Source of the DNA: CAWJFJ01 sp963800065
GTDB taxonomy: Bacteria; Actinomycetota; Acidimicrobiia; Acidimicrobiales; UBA8190
Assembly (NCBI GenBank): GCA_963800065.1
Contig: CAWCZO010000011.1
Location: 558,001 to 622,000, forward strand
Length of the DNA: 64,000 nt
Direction: 5' to 3'
Shown here: positions 17,078-25,699 of the stretch, piece after piece
How positions within the stretch are numbered: position 1 is the stretch's first letter
Layout: each line of letters starts with the position of its first letter
Made by a program: the position numbers and the translations under genes
The notes under the pieces: model-generated
Told to the model about the DNA's origin: nothing
What the model saw: the letters and a program-made list of their open reading frames with translations, nothing else
Databases searched by the model: none

Positions 17078-17740
17078 TCAGATAGCCCCCGCCGCCAGGG
17101 CGGCGATCCCCCGAGGATCAAGGAGCTCGATCCTGCCCCGCTTGATGCGCAGCAGACCTGATGACGCGGCTTGGCGCAGAACCCGGTTGGCGGTGGGACG
17201 GGTGGTCCCAGCCAACTCGGCGATGTCCTCCTGCGTGAGGGGAATCACGGTCCCCGGGACCGCACCACCCCACATCTCGGCCGCGGCCAGGAGTCGGCGG
17301 TAGACCCGGGCTTCCGCGGGCAGGTACATGGCCTCGACCAGCTGGGTCGACAACCTCCGGACCTGAGCGGAGAGCACGCTGACCAGCACCCGGTCCACCG
17401 GGGGGTGCTCCTCCTTCAGACGCTTAAATTCGCTCCTGCCTACCGACAGGGTCTGGGAGGCCTCCAACGCCGTGACCGTGGCGGTGCGGCCCGACTCGGG
17501 GTCGAGGAGAGCCAGCTCGCCGAAGAAGTCGCCAGCGCCGAGCACCGAGAGCATGGCCATGTCGCCGGTCTCCGTCCCGACTCGGACGGCGAACTTGCCC
17601 GAGACCACCAGATGCAGCGAGTCCGCCGGGGCGCCGGCCAGGAAGACCACCTCGCCCCGGCCGTACTTCCTGGCCCGAGCGATGCCCAAGAATCGCTGAC
17701 GATCCTGGTCTGAGACCCCGTCGAGAAGCGCCCACTCCAC
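17078..17740 (-). CDS. Crp/Fnr-family transcriptional regulator
   Basis: A 220-residue regulator. Residues about 1-120 form a cNMP-binding domain with a canonical phosphate cassette (FFGELALLDPESGRTATV, Arg-Thr-Ala present), so it should bind cAMP or cGMP. A C-terminal winged helix contains LTQEDIAELAGTTRPTANRVLRQAA. The GTG at 17740 (VEWALLDGVS) is preferred because it matches the family N-terminus; the frame stays open to 17821. It converges with the Cys-rich protein gene and is divergent from the 65-residue small gene. Together with the cNMP-binding protease and the nearby cyclase it marks a cyclic-nucleotide theme. Confidence 0.85.
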   Translation of the reverse strand: MEWALLDGVSDQDRQRFLGIARARKYGRGEVVFLAGAPADSLHLVVSGKFAVRVGTETGDMAMLSVLGAGDFFGELALLDPESGRTATVTALEASQTLSVGRSEFKRLKEEHPPVDRVLVSVLSAQVRRLSTQLVEAMYLPAEARVYRRLLAAAEMWGGAVPGTVIPLTQEDIAELAGTTRPTANRVLRQAASSGLLRIKRGRIELLDPRGIAALAAGAI

Positions 17741-17770
17741 TGGCGCATCTTCCCACCGGTTCGTCCCAGT

Positions 17771-17788
17771 TGTGTCACCGGCGGCACA
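17771..17788. promoter_or_regulatory. Imperfect inverted repeat, possible Crp site
   Basis: TGTGTCACCGGCGGCACA lies in the divergent region between the Crp/Fnr gene and the small gene at 17869. The half sites TGTGTC and GGCACA are inverted with one mismatch. Spacing is two bases longer than the classical Crp site, so the assignment is weak. Confidence 0.3.
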
Positions 17789-17868
17789 GACGCACCGGCT
17801 CCGCCACCGCAAGATGACCATGTGGATGGTACAGGTACACCGATGAAACCCACGAAAGGAGCCCCAAA

Positions 17869-18066
17869 ATGAACCCCTACTTCACCGAAGCCCTGGCCCG
17901 TGACCGTCGTGCGGACATGGTTCAGCATGCCGAAGAGCACCGACGTCTAAATGCGGCGGCTGCCACCGAACCGGCTGCGCCGCGTCGACCGTGCCCCTCG
18001 CCCAGTGAGATCCGGGCCCGGCTGGCCGCCTTGTTCGCCCAGCGCCGGACGGCTTTGCCACTGTGA
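17869..18066 (+). CDS. Small basic helical protein, unassigned
   Basis: A 65-residue protein (MNPYFTEALARDRRADMVQH...) with a strong ribosome binding site (GAAAGGAG, 7 bases). It has two predicted helices, both rich in Arg/Ala: one at residues 3-32 and one at 46-60 (SEIRARLAALFAQRR). The MNPYF...LAxxRxxD start reminds me of short uncharacterised actinobacterial proteins. It is divergent from the Crp/Fnr gene, so it may be a target of that regulator. No function known. Confidence 0.6.
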   Translation: MNPYFTEALARDRRADMVQHAEEHRRLNAAAATEPAAPRRPCPSPSEIRARLAALFAQRRTALPL

Positions 18067-18217
18067 GGAGCATGACGGCATCGGCTCAGCCAAGCCGAAA
18101 GTGCGCCGATCCGGGTTCTTCGGCTCGGACTAACGACGCAAGGACTTCCCGAGCCCTGCCCGTCCGGTTTAGCCTTTCATCCGGAGCGAAACTTTGACGA
18201 AAGGGCGAGGTGAGGAT

Positions 18218-18502
18218 ATGACGAGATACATGATCGAGCGGACCTTTGCGGTCGGCGAGGAGCAGATGGGCGAAGTAGGCAAGCGTTCCAAGGACATCGC
18301 CGCAGAAGAGTTCCCAGAGATCACTTGGGAACACAGCCACGTCGTGGTCGACGATGCAGGTGTGGTCCGTACGTACTGTGTCTACGACGCCCCTGGCGAG
18401 GATTCGATCCGCCGACACGCCGACGCCCTCGGGCAGCACACCGTCGACAAGGTCACTGAGATTGCCGGGGACGTTTCGCCCGGCGACTTCCCCGCCTCAT
18501 AG
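18218..18502 (+). CDS. DUF4242/SCO4226-like nickel-binding domain protein
   Basis: A 94-residue single-domain protein: MTRYMIERTFAVGEEQM..., then ITWEHSHVVVDDAGVVRTYC, then DSIRRHADALGQHTVDKVTEIAGDV. This ferredoxin-like alpha/beta pattern with conserved His residues matches DUF4242; the Streptomyces member SCO4226 binds nickel. Start chosen at 18218 because GGCGAGGTGAGGAT precedes it; an in-frame ATG at 18194 lacks one. It converges with the cyclase gene. Biological role unknown. Confidence 0.75.
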   Translation: MTRYMIERTFAVGEEQMGEVGKRSKDIAAEEFPEITWEHSHVVVDDAGVVRTYCVYDAPGEDSIRRHADALGQHTVDKVTEIAGDVSPGDFPAS

Positions 18503-18540
18503 GCTCGGACTGATTGCCCCTGGCGCTACGGCGGCGCCGG

Positions 18541-20613
18541 TTATGAGTTGAGGCGGCGCGCATCGGGGACGTGGACGGCGGCAGCAGCGGCCACGGCCTG
18601 GCGCCGGAGCACGTCTCGGCGCCGCCCATCGTCTTCTGCGAGGCACCGCAGCGCCTCTCCGAACAGCACAGCCGCTTGACCCTTTGCCCACCCGCGCCCA
18701 CATTGCTCGCCGGCCCTCAAGAAGTAGTCGAATGCCTTCTCGGGATGCCCGCCGTCGCGCCAGTGACGAGCCAGGGCCGCCGTCGCCTCGGTGCCGGAGA
18801 GCCCGGCGTCCTCGAGGAATTGCGCCACCTCGGCGTGACGCTCGCTACGACGCCGTCGCGGCAAGGTCTCGTAGGCCACATCCCTGATCAAGCCGTGCTT
18901 GAAGGCGAACTGCTGCTCACCATTGATGATCGACGTTGTCTCCCGATGGACGAGGTCACGCCCCTCCAGAGCATCGAGGAGTCGGCTGAGAGAATTGCTG
19001 TCCCAACTCGCCGCCAAGGCTCCACGCCAGAAGACGCGTCCCACCACAGACGCATCCACCAGCAGCCCACGCTCCTCGCCCGGCAGTGCATCGAGACGGG
19101 CCATGACGCTGCCACGAATGGTCGTAGGCAGCGATGATGTGCGCGCCGCTGGTCCCTCGGTGACGACCGAAGCCATCTGCTCCAAGAACAGTGGATTGCC
19201 CTCAGCGGTGCCTGCCAGCAATGCAACCTGCCGGTCACGGTCCTCCTCGGCAAACGACGCCAGCAGATACCCGGCCAGTCTGCGGGAATCGTCTTCGCCC
19301 AGTGGCTCCAGGGTCAGCGAGATGTAGGCGGGCAGACCGCTGCCCCAACCGGGACGGGTGTCGAGCAGCTCCGGTCGGGAGAGGCCCATCACGAACACGG
19401 GGAGGTTGCGCAGTCTGCCGGCCAATAGCTCCACGAGGTCGAGCAGGGCGCCGTCGGCCCAGTGCAGGTCCTCGAAAACGAGCAAGAGCGGTTGTTCGGC
19501 GGCGACCGATTCGATCAAGCAACGAACAGAGAAGAATAGGGTCTCCCGGTCGGCGATATCGCCCGCCGTCTCGAACCCAAGCAGTATCCCAATGTGGTCG
19601 ATGACCGTCTCGCTCTGACTACTTCCCAACAGGCTGGCCACGGTCTGGCGGAGCTTGTCGATGGCCAGGTCGGCTGGGTCGGTCTCGAATATCCCGGCCA
19701 ACTGTTTGACCTGGTCCGCGAATGGTCCATAGGCGCTGCTGTCCCGGTACGGGAGTGACCGCCCCCTCACTACGCGGCCACCGACGTCCAAGACGAACTG
19801 GATGAACTCGACCCCGAGCCGGGTTTTCCCAATGCCGGATGGCCCGAAGACCGTGACCAGCTGCACGGCGCGATCACCCACCACTCGATCCCATGCCTGC
19901 CGTAGCATGTGGACTTCCCGGGACCGACCTACCAGAGGTGCCCGGCCGGTTTGGCCCTCTCTCGGATCGCACGAAGAGGTGAGGGCAATCCAGGCCTCCA
20001 CCGGTGCAGACTTTCCCTTGGCCACCACAGAGGCCATGGGTTCGTAGATGATTACGTCGCGTGTGCAAGCGTAGGTGTCGGCGCCAACGATTATCCCGTT
20101 CACAGGGGCGGCTTGTTGCAACCGGCTGGCTGTGTTTATCACATCTCCCGCCACCATCGCTTGGCCTGGTCCTGGCGAAAGCGTGACGATCGCCTCACCA
20201 GTATTGACGGCGGTACGGGTCTCGAGATCCAGTCCCTCGTTTTGCGAGTTGAGCTCCCGCACGCTCTCGACCACCGATAGGGCAGCGCGGACGGCTCGCT
20301 CAGGGTCGTCGCCAAAGGAGATCGGAGCACCGAACAGGCCCATCACGGCGTCGCCTATGAACTTGTCGACCCGACCGCCAAAGGACTCGATGTCGCTGCG
20401 GACCCGCTCATAGTAGAGAGACAGGATGGTCTGCACGTCCTCGGGATCCAGTTTCTCGGCACGGCTGGTGAAGCCCACCAAATCGACGAAGATGACCGTG
20501 ATGATCCGCCGTTCCTCCTGGACCGGCTCGAAGCCGGACAGGCGCTCGCCACAACCGAGGCAGAATCGGGCAATCTCCGGGTTGTCCTGCCCGCATGCCA
20601 CGCACGACTTCAT
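18541..20613 (-). CDS. Class III adenylate/guanylate cyclase fused to an AAA-type ATPase, short C-terminus
   Basis: A 690-residue multidomain protein. Residues 4-21 form a zinc ribbon (CVACGQ...CLGCG). Residues about 35-210 are a class III cyclase catalytic domain with metal Asp44 (IFVDLVGFTS) and Asp88 (VDKFIGDAVMGLFG, Lys84 for the base) and the INTASRL motif, so it looks active. A large ATPase follows with Walker A (GPSGIGKTR) and Walker B (LLLVFEDLHWAD). Relatives usually continue with TPR repeats to about 1000 residues; this one stops soon after the first helices, so it may be truncated. ATG at 20613 is preferred to one at 20709 that would begin with a Gly-Ala repeat. Likely supplier of cAMP for the local cNMP-binding proteins (inference). 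Confidence 0.85.
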   Translation of the reverse strand: MKSCVACGQDNPEIARFCLGCGERLSGFEPVQEERRIITVIFVDLVGFTSRAEKLDPEDVQTILSLYYERVRSDIESFGGRVDKFIGDAVMGLFGAPISFGDDPERAVRAALSVVESVRELNSQNEGLDLETRTAVNTGEAIVTLSPGPGQAMVAGDVINTASRLQQAAPVNGIIVGADTYACTRDVIIYEPMASVVAKGKSAPVEAWIALTSSCDPREGQTGRAPLVGRSREVHMLRQAWDRVVGDRAVQLVTVFGPSGIGKTRLGVEFIQFVLDVGGRVVRGRSLPYRDSSAYGPFADQVKQLAGIFETDPADLAIDKLRQTVASLLGSSQSETVIDHIGILLGFETAGDIADRETLFFSVRCLIESVAAEQPLLLVFEDLHWADGALLDLVELLAGRLRNLPVFVMGLSRPELLDTRPGWGSGLPAYISLTLEPLGEDDSRRLAGYLLASFAEEDRDRQVALLAGTAEGNPLFLEQMASVVTEGPAARTSSLPTTIRGSVMARLDALPGEERGLLVDASVVGRVFWRGALAASWDSNSLSRLLDALEGRDLVHRETTSIINGEQQFAFKHGLIRDVAYETLPRRRRSERHAEVAQFLEDAGLSGTEATAALARHWRDGGHPEKAFDYFLRAGEQCGRGWAKGQAAVLFGEALRCLAEDDGRRRDVLRRQAVAAAAAVHVPDARRLNS

Positions 20614-20660
20614 GCCACGAAGGTTATCCCTTGTGTTCGGAGAGTGACGCTCCGTTGCTC

Positions 20661-20692
20661 CTGCACCCGCACCTGCACCCGCACCTGCACCT
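20661..20692. repeat. 12-base tandem repeat, about 2.6 copies
   Basis: The unit ctgcacccgcac is repeated from 20661 to 20692, just upstream of the cyclase gene on the minus strand. It would encode a Gly-Ala repeat if the gene were extended, which is one reason to prefer the downstream start. Confidence 0.75.
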
Positions 20693-20701
20693 CGTAGCGG
20701 G

Positions 20702-20940
20702 TCACCCATTAAGCGTCACGTCGCGGTTCACCGCAGGACCGAAATAGTCCCTTCGACCTCGCCCGTGTCCAACCCCATCCGCACCCGAATCTCTGCCCGC
20801 ACCGGCAACGGCTCCGTGCGCCTCGGCGGCGCGGTCGGTGACATCGTGGCGTCTAACCCCTGGCACATGGCGTCCGGGGCGGCCTGCCACAGGCGCGTCG
20901 AGCCCTCGATATCGGTAAAAGGGAAGGAGACGGTCCCGAC
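20702..20940 (-). pseudogene. Decayed class III cyclase fragment
   Basis: Broken remnants of a different cyclase family lie here. One frame reads VGTVSFPFTDIEGSTRLWQA (the conserved N-terminal metal-binding segment, Asp intact), then degenerate sequence, then IRVRMGLDTGEVE. A second frame continues with YFGPAVNRDVTL, the expected next motif. The two parts are out of frame, most of the domain between them is missing and no complete gene surrounds them. It sits directly upstream of the intact cyclase gene, which is of another subtype. Confidence 0.75.
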
Positions 20941-21318
20941 GGCACAGCCCGGTAAGAGCCTCTCGCGCTGACCATGCCGCCCGCCCGGTATCACTTTCTC
21001 CGAGGTCCCCGATCGTCCCGCGAAAGGAGCACTCGCAACCGCCTGTAGCCTCAAGGGATGGCTCCGAGATCACCTCGACGGGGCAGGCCGTCCGCAATTG
21101 CGCGGCGAGGTCGTTACACGGTGGGTGCCCTGAGGGTCGGCTTGCTGGATCGGCACTTCCAGCGGTCCAGGCATCCCGGCCGCCTCCAACCCTGACCTCA
21201 ACATCTGCGATGCCGGGTCACCGATCGGTCATGTCTCATAGAGGTGCCGAATACGGAGGAGTAGGGATGGATCGGCCGAACCGTCGGCACCGGCAACTCT
21301 CGATCCGATCGCAATTTT
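20941..21318. other. Intergenic stretch without a convincing gene
   Basis: This stretch contains no supported gene. It may include further decayed cyclase sequence. A short plus-strand open frame from 21267 has a plausible ribosome binding site (GGAGGAG) but runs into the end of the dehydrogenase gene on the opposite strand and encodes no known motif. Confidence 0.4.
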
Positions 21319-22470
21319 CTATCCAAGCAACCTCTTTGCCATCACGACCCGCTGGATCTGGTTGGTGCCCTCGTAGATCTGGGTGATCTTGGCGTCACGC
21401 ATGAGTCGTTCGACGGGGAAGTCGTTGGTGTATCCGTATCCGCCGAGCAGCTGCACGGCGTCCGTGGTCACGGCCATGGCCGTATCGGAGGCGAAGCACT
21501 TGGCCATTGCTCCGATCATCGAGAGCTCCCCGTCGGGATCGCCGGCGTCGACCACCGAGCAGGCCCTGTAGACGAGGGTGCGCGCCGCCTCGGTGCGCAT
21601 GGCCATCTCGGCCAGCATGAACCGCAGTCCCTGGAAGTCGGCAATGGGTTGGCCGAACGCCTGGCGCTGCTTCATATACGTCGACGAGTGGTCGATGGCA
21701 CTCTGGGCGATACCGACCGCCTGGGCACCGATCGTCGGCCGGCTGCGGTCCAGGGTGTGCATGGCGATGGTGAAGCCCTGACCCTCCTGGCCGACCAGGT
21801 TGGCCGCCGGGACACGGACATCGTCGAAGACGACTTCGCCGGTGGGGCTCCCCCGCAGACCCATCTTGTGCTCGAGCTTGGCCACCTTGACGCCCCAGTC
21901 GGCTTCGACGACGAAGCAGCTGACCCCCCGGTGTCCAGCCTCGGGATCGGTCTTGGCGAAGACCGTGTACGTGTCCGAGACGCCGGCATTGGTGATCCAG
22001 TACTTCGTCCCCGACAGGACGTAGTGGTCGCCGTCGCGTACGGCCCGGCAGCGCATGGCGGCGACGTCGCTGCCGGCGTCCGCTTCCGACAGGCAGTAGC
22101 TCCCCTGTGCCTCCCCGGAGGCCACGCGCGGGAGGTACCGGCGCTTCAACTCCTCGGAGCCCCAGTTCATGACCGGGATCATGCTGAGCTTGGAGATCAG
22201 GAGGGTGACGCTCGTGGACGCACAGGCACGGGCCAGTTCCTCCACCATGATGGCCTGGGTCACATGGTCGGCTCCGACCCCGCCGTACTCGACGGGAATA
22301 CCCAGGGTCGGAAGCTCCATGTCGACACACGCTTTGAAACTCTCCCAGGGGTACGACGCGTCGCGGTCGACGGCGGCGGCGTGGGGGGCGATCCGTGCCT
22401 CGCACAACTGCCTCACAGAGGCCCGGAATTGCTTGTGGGTGTCGGTGAGTGCGAAGGACGGAGGTTCCAT
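21319..22470 (-). CDS. Acyl-CoA dehydrogenase, FadE25-like
   Basis: A 383-residue FAD-dependent acyl-CoA dehydrogenase that would introduce the 2,3 double bond in an acyl-CoA. Visible: the flavin-binding YCLSEADAGSDVAAM and WITNAGVSDTYTVFA, the PTIGAQAVGIAQ helix, and the C-terminal QLLGGYGYTNDFPVERLMRD followed by TQIYEGTNQIQR with the catalytic Glu. The sequence strongly resembles recalled FadE25 of mycobacteria. ATG at 22470 fits the family start; a longer form from 22509 is possible. No etfAB genes are in the window. Substrate chain length is not evident. Confidence 0.9.
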   Translation of the reverse strand: MEPPSFALTDTHKQFRASVRQLCEARIAPHAAAVDRDASYPWESFKACVDMELPTLGIPVEYGGVGADHVTQAIMVEELARACASTSVTLLISKLSMIPVMNWGSEELKRRYLPRVASGEAQGSYCLSEADAGSDVAAMRCRAVRDGDHYVLSGTKYWITNAGVSDTYTVFAKTDPEAGHRGVSCFVVEADWGVKVAKLEHKMGLRGSPTGEVVFDDVRVPAANLVGQEGQGFTIAMHTLDRSRPTIGAQAVGIAQSAIDHSSTYMKQRQAFGQPIADFQGLRFMLAEMAMRTEAARTLVYRACSVVDAGDPDGELSMIGAMAKCFASDTAMAVTTDAVQLLGGYGYTNDFPVERLMRDAKITQIYEGTNQIQRVVMAKRLLG

Positions 22471-22557
22471 CCCTTCAGTTTTCCATCTCTCACGGCACCG
22501 GCACGACACCCGGCTCTGACGTCAGGTCGAGAGTGTGTTCGGGCACCCCGTCCCCCA

Positions 22558-22585
22558 GGCGGGCGGACCGACGGCCCCGCCCGCC
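22558..22585 (-). terminator. GC-rich hairpin downstream of the hydrolase gene
   Basis: GGCGGGCGG (22558-22566) pairs perfectly with CCGCCCGCC (22577-22585) around a 10-base loop. It lies just after the hydrolase stop and before the dehydrogenase gene, both minus strand. There is no T-run, so it is at best an intrinsic-like terminator or RNA-stability element. Confidence 0.4.
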
Positions 22586-22610
22586 ACGGTTGAGAGATGA
22601 CCGGCTGGGG

Positions 22611-23468
22611 TTACGGCAAAGTGCACAGGTGCTCGAGGAGGAGCCGGCTGAGCTCGCCCGGGGCCGCCTCGGGGATCCAGTGGCTCACCCCGGGAAGGAT
22701 GGCGAAGCGGTACGGACCCGAGACCCACGCCGCCGTGGACTCGGCCGCCGTGCGACCCAGGGCGATGTCCTCGGTCGACCACACGTACAGGGTGGGAACG
22801 GAGATCATCCCCACGTCGGCGAAGGCTTCGGCCGACATGGCTCGGTACCAGTTGAGGGCGGCGGTGAGCGCTCCCGGCTCCAGCATGGCGGCCACGAAGA
22901 CGTCGACCTCTCCGGCGTCGGCCGCCAGTCCCGATGCTGCGAACATGGCCCGAAGTCCGTCCCCTGACCCGTCGTCACCCAACAGGGCCCGTTCGGCCAC
23001 ACCGGGCTGGCGGAAGACCTCGATGTACGAGGAGCGTTGCGTCTGGTCCGGGTCGCCTCCCCCGAGGGAGGCGGCGAAGGCCGCAGGGTGGGGAACGGAG
23101 ACCGCCGTCAGGGTCCGGACCCGGTCCGGGTGACGGCCCGCCGTCACCCAGGCCACCATGGCTCCCCAGTCGTGGCCGACGAGATCGAACAGCTCCATCC
23201 CTTCGGTGTCGGCGACGGCGAGGACATCGGCCACCAGGGCTTCGATTCGGTAGTCGTCCACGTCGGGCGGCCGTGCCCCGTGGCAGTAGCCGCGCTGGTC
23301 GAAGGCCATGGTCCGGTACCCCTCGGCGCTCACCGCTTCGAGCTGGTGGTGCCAGGACCACGACGTCTGCGGGAAGCCGTGGAGGAACAGGACCGGGCGA
23401 CCGTCGGCTGGCCCTTGGGCCATGGCGGAGAAGGTGAGGCCGTTGGCGGCGATGTCGAACCGCTCCAT
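22611..23468 (-). CDS. Alpha/beta hydrolase, epoxide hydrolase-like
   Basis: A 285-residue alpha/beta hydrolase. Motifs: HGFPQTSWSWHHQ (oxyanion region), nucleophile elbow VGHDWGAMVAW with Asp as nucleophile, a lid segment containing NWYRAM whose Tyr fits the epoxide hydrolase lid, and the catalytic His in GVSHWIPEAAP. The Asp nucleophile and Tyr lid favour an epoxide hydrolase over an esterase. Neighbours are the citramalate synthase operon upstream and the acyl-CoA dehydrogenase downstream. Substrate unknown. Confidence 0.85.
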   Translation of the reverse strand: MERFDIAANGLTFSAMAQGPADGRPVLFLHGFPQTSWSWHHQLEAVSAEGYRTMAFDQRGYCHGARPPDVDDYRIEALVADVLAVADTEGMELFDLVGHDWGAMVAWVTAGRHPDRVRTLTAVSVPHPAAFAASLGGGDPDQTQRSSYIEVFRQPGVAERALLGDDGSGDGLRAMFAASGLAADAGEVDVFVAAMLEPGALTAALNWYRAMSAEAFADVGMISVPTLYVWSTEDIALGRTAAESTAAWVSGPYRFAILPGVSHWIPEAAPGELSRLLLEHLCTLP

Positions 23469-23483
23469 CGGCGCGACGGGGGC

Positions 23484-23999
23484 TCAGTCGGTGACGACGA
23501 GTGTCCGCCAGGCCGTCAGCTGGTGGCGCACCTGGTCGGGGGTGAGGCGCAATGTCGATTCCGGTACGGCCTCGACGATCCGGCGCTGCTGCCGGTAGTG
23601 GTGGGCGGCCGCCTGGAACAACGGGGCCCGCCAGGTGACGAGATCGGGCGGTGCGTCGCCGAGAAACCCGAACAGGACGAGGGCGAGTTCGACGTCCTTG
23701 CCCACCGGCGCCCGCCCGAACAACGCCGACCGGGAGCCGGCCACCGCCGCGCATCCGACGAGGGCGTCCTCCCCCGTGATGCCGGGACTCAGCTCCAGGC
23801 GGTCGGCGAACAATTCGTGGGCCACGAGTAGGCCGTATCCCTGGTCGGGGCCGGGGACCCCCAGATCGCGGCCCCGGGGATGGACGGGCGTCAAGAGCTC
23901 AGCCACGCGGTCCTGTCGCCAATCGCCCGGAGTCCGCAAACGGTAGGCGGGGCGGACCTGGTCCGCCTCACCGATGGGCACGTAGCTCGGTTGTGTCAT
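23484..23999 (-). CDS. Uncharacterised 171-residue protein coupled to cimA
   Basis: A soluble protein (MTQPSYVPIGEADQVRPAYR...) with no motif I recognise. It contains a Trp/Arg-rich N-terminal section, PDQGYGLLVAHELF, LALVLFGFLGDAPPDLVTWRAPLF and a His/Arg/Gln-rich helix AAHHYRQQRRIVEAVP. Its ATG overlaps the cimA stop by 4 bases (ATGA) and has GGAGGAAAG immediately upstream, so co-translation with citramalate synthase is likely. A role in branched-chain amino acid metabolism is suggested only by this linkage. Confidence 0.75.
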   Translation of the reverse strand: MTQPSYVPIGEADQVRPAYRLRTPGDWRQDRVAELLTPVHPRGRDLGVPGPDQGYGLLVAHELFADRLELSPGITGEDALVGCAAVAGSRSALFGRAPVGKDVELALVLFGFLGDAPPDLVTWRAPLFQAAAHHYRQQRRIVEAVPESTLRLTPDQVRHQLTAWRTLVVTD

Positions 24000-25699
24000 C
24001 TTTCCTCCGTACCGGCGTCCAATGAGCCGGAGTCCAATGAGCCGGCATCCGGGGTGCCGGCATGGACGAGACCGTAGACGATCGAGTCGAAAAGAGCCTG
24101 CCACGAGGCCTCGATGATGTTCTCCGACACACCGATCGTCGTCCAGACGACTTCGCCGTCGGTCGTGTCGATGAGGACACGGGTGACAGCTCCGGTTCCC
24201 CGTCCGGTGTCGAGGACCCGGACCCGGTAGTCGATGAGATGGATGCCGTGGAGAACGGGAAAGGACGAGCCGATGGCCTGGCGCAGAGCGGAGTCGAGGG
24301 CGTTGACCGGGCCGTTCCCCTCGGCGGTGGCCACCACCCGGGCATCGTCGATACGTACTTTGACCGTCGCTTCGGTCATGTCCCGGCTGTTGTGGGTCGG
24401 GGTGTCGGAGTGGTCGGCGATGACGCGGAAGGATTCCACGGTGAAGAAGTCGGGTTCCCATCCCCCGGCCCGACGGAGCAACAGCTCCAGAGATCCGTCG
24501 GCCACTTCGAAGTGGTAGCCGCGATGTTCGAGCGTCTTCAGGGTGTCGAGCACGCCCGAGAGGGCGTCGGAGTCGAGCTCGAGCCCGAGCTCTTGTGCCT
24601 TCAGGGCCAGGGTGGAACGACCGGCCATCTCCGACACCACGAAGCGGGTCCCGTTCCCGACCTTGTCGGGCGGAATGTGCTCGTAGGCATCGCGGCGTCG
24701 TGCGATGGCACTCGTGTGGAGCCCGGCTTTGTGGGCGAAGGCGGCGGCGCCGACGTAGGGCTGCTGGGGATTGGGGGCGATGTTCACGAGCTCGGCGATG
24801 TGGTGCGAGACGGGAGTCAGGCGCTCGAGACGGTCGGCGGGGATGGTGCGGATGTTGAGCTTGAGCGACAGGTTGGGGATGGCGGCGGAGAGATCGGCGT
24901 TACCCGTGCGTTCGCCATAGCCGTTGATACAACCCTGGACGTGGGTGGCGCCGGCCCGGACGGCGGCGATCGAGTTGGCCACGGCGCAACCTGAGTCATT
25001 GTGGAAATGCACTCCGACCTGGCACTCGAAGTCGGACACGATGCCGGCGACGATCCGCTCCACGTCGTGGGGCATGGCGCCCCCGTTCGTGTCGCAGAGC
25101 ACCAGCGCCTCGACACCGGCCTCCTCGGCCGCCCGCAGGACCCGCAGGCTGAACTCGGGGTTGTCCCGGTAGCCGTCGAAGAAGTGCTCGGCGTCGAAGA
25201 AGACCCTGAGCCCGTGCTCGCGCAGGAACCCGACCGACTCGGCCGCCATGGAGACGGCCTCGTCGAGGGTGGTGCGCAGGGCGTCGGTCACGTGCATCTC
25301 CGACGCCTTGGCCACGATGCAGACAGCCTCGGTGTTGGCCTTGACCAGGTGGCGTAAGACCTCGTCGTCCTCGGGCCGGACTCCCGGGCGCCGGGTCGAC
25401 CCGAACGCCACCAGGGTCGCAGTCGAGAGCCGCAGCTCGGCCGGGGCCCGGGCGAAGAACTCCTCGTCCTTGGGATTGGCTCCCGGCCAGCCCCCCTCGA
25501 TGAAGGTCACGCCGAGATGATCGAGCTGTTCGGCCACGCGCAACTTGTCGTCCACCGTCAGAGACAGTCCCTCCTGCTGGGATCCGTCGCGCAGCGTCGT
25601 GTCGAAGATGTCCACTGCCTCCGGCAGGGTGGGGAGCGCGAAGGCATGGCTCGAGGAGTGGTGCTGGTGGCCCTGCTGGCCCGGTCCGCTAGCGGACAT
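23996..25699 (-). CDS. cimA: Citramalate synthase
   Basis: A 567-residue enzyme that condenses pyruvate with acetyl-CoA to (R)-citramalate, opening the threonine-independent route to isoleucine. The HMGL-like barrel begins VDIFDTTLRDGSQQEGLSLT with the metal-binding Asp, continues with NDSGCAVANSIAAVRAGA and HVQGCINGYGERTGNADL, and a C-terminal LeuA-dimer allosteric domain contains NSRDMTEATVKVRID. The motifs and length favour CimA over LeuA; a bona fide leuA is at 32414. The tail (GSLDSGSLDAGT) comes from a 15-base DNA repeat at 24017-24046. The start overlaps the ilvE end by 11 bases. Probably regulated by the attenuator at 27853-27948. Confidence 0.88.
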   Translation of the reverse strand: MSASGPGQQGHQHHSSSHAFALPTLPEAVDIFDTTLRDGSQQEGLSLTVDDKLRVAEQLDHLGVTFIEGGWPGANPKDEEFFARAPAELRLSTATLVAFGSTRRPGVRPEDDEVLRHLVKANTEAVCIVAKASEMHVTDALRTTLDEAVSMAAESVGFLREHGLRVFFDAEHFFDGYRDNPEFSLRVLRAAEEAGVEALVLCDTNGGAMPHDVERIVAGIVSDFECQVGVHFHNDSGCAVANSIAAVRAGATHVQGCINGYGERTGNADLSAAIPNLSLKLNIRTIPADRLERLTPVSHHIAELVNIAPNPQQPYVGAAAFAHKAGLHTSAIARRRDAYEHIPPDKVGNGTRFVVSEMAGRSTLALKAQELGLELDSDALSGVLDTLKTLEHRGYHFEVADGSLELLLRRAGGWEPDFFTVESFRVIADHSDTPTHNSRDMTEATVKVRIDDARVVATAEGNGPVNALDSALRQAIGSSFPVLHGIHLIDYRVRVLDTGRGTGAVTRVLIDTTDGEVVWTTIGVSENIIEASWQALFDSIVYGLVHAGTPDAGSLDSGSLDAGTEER

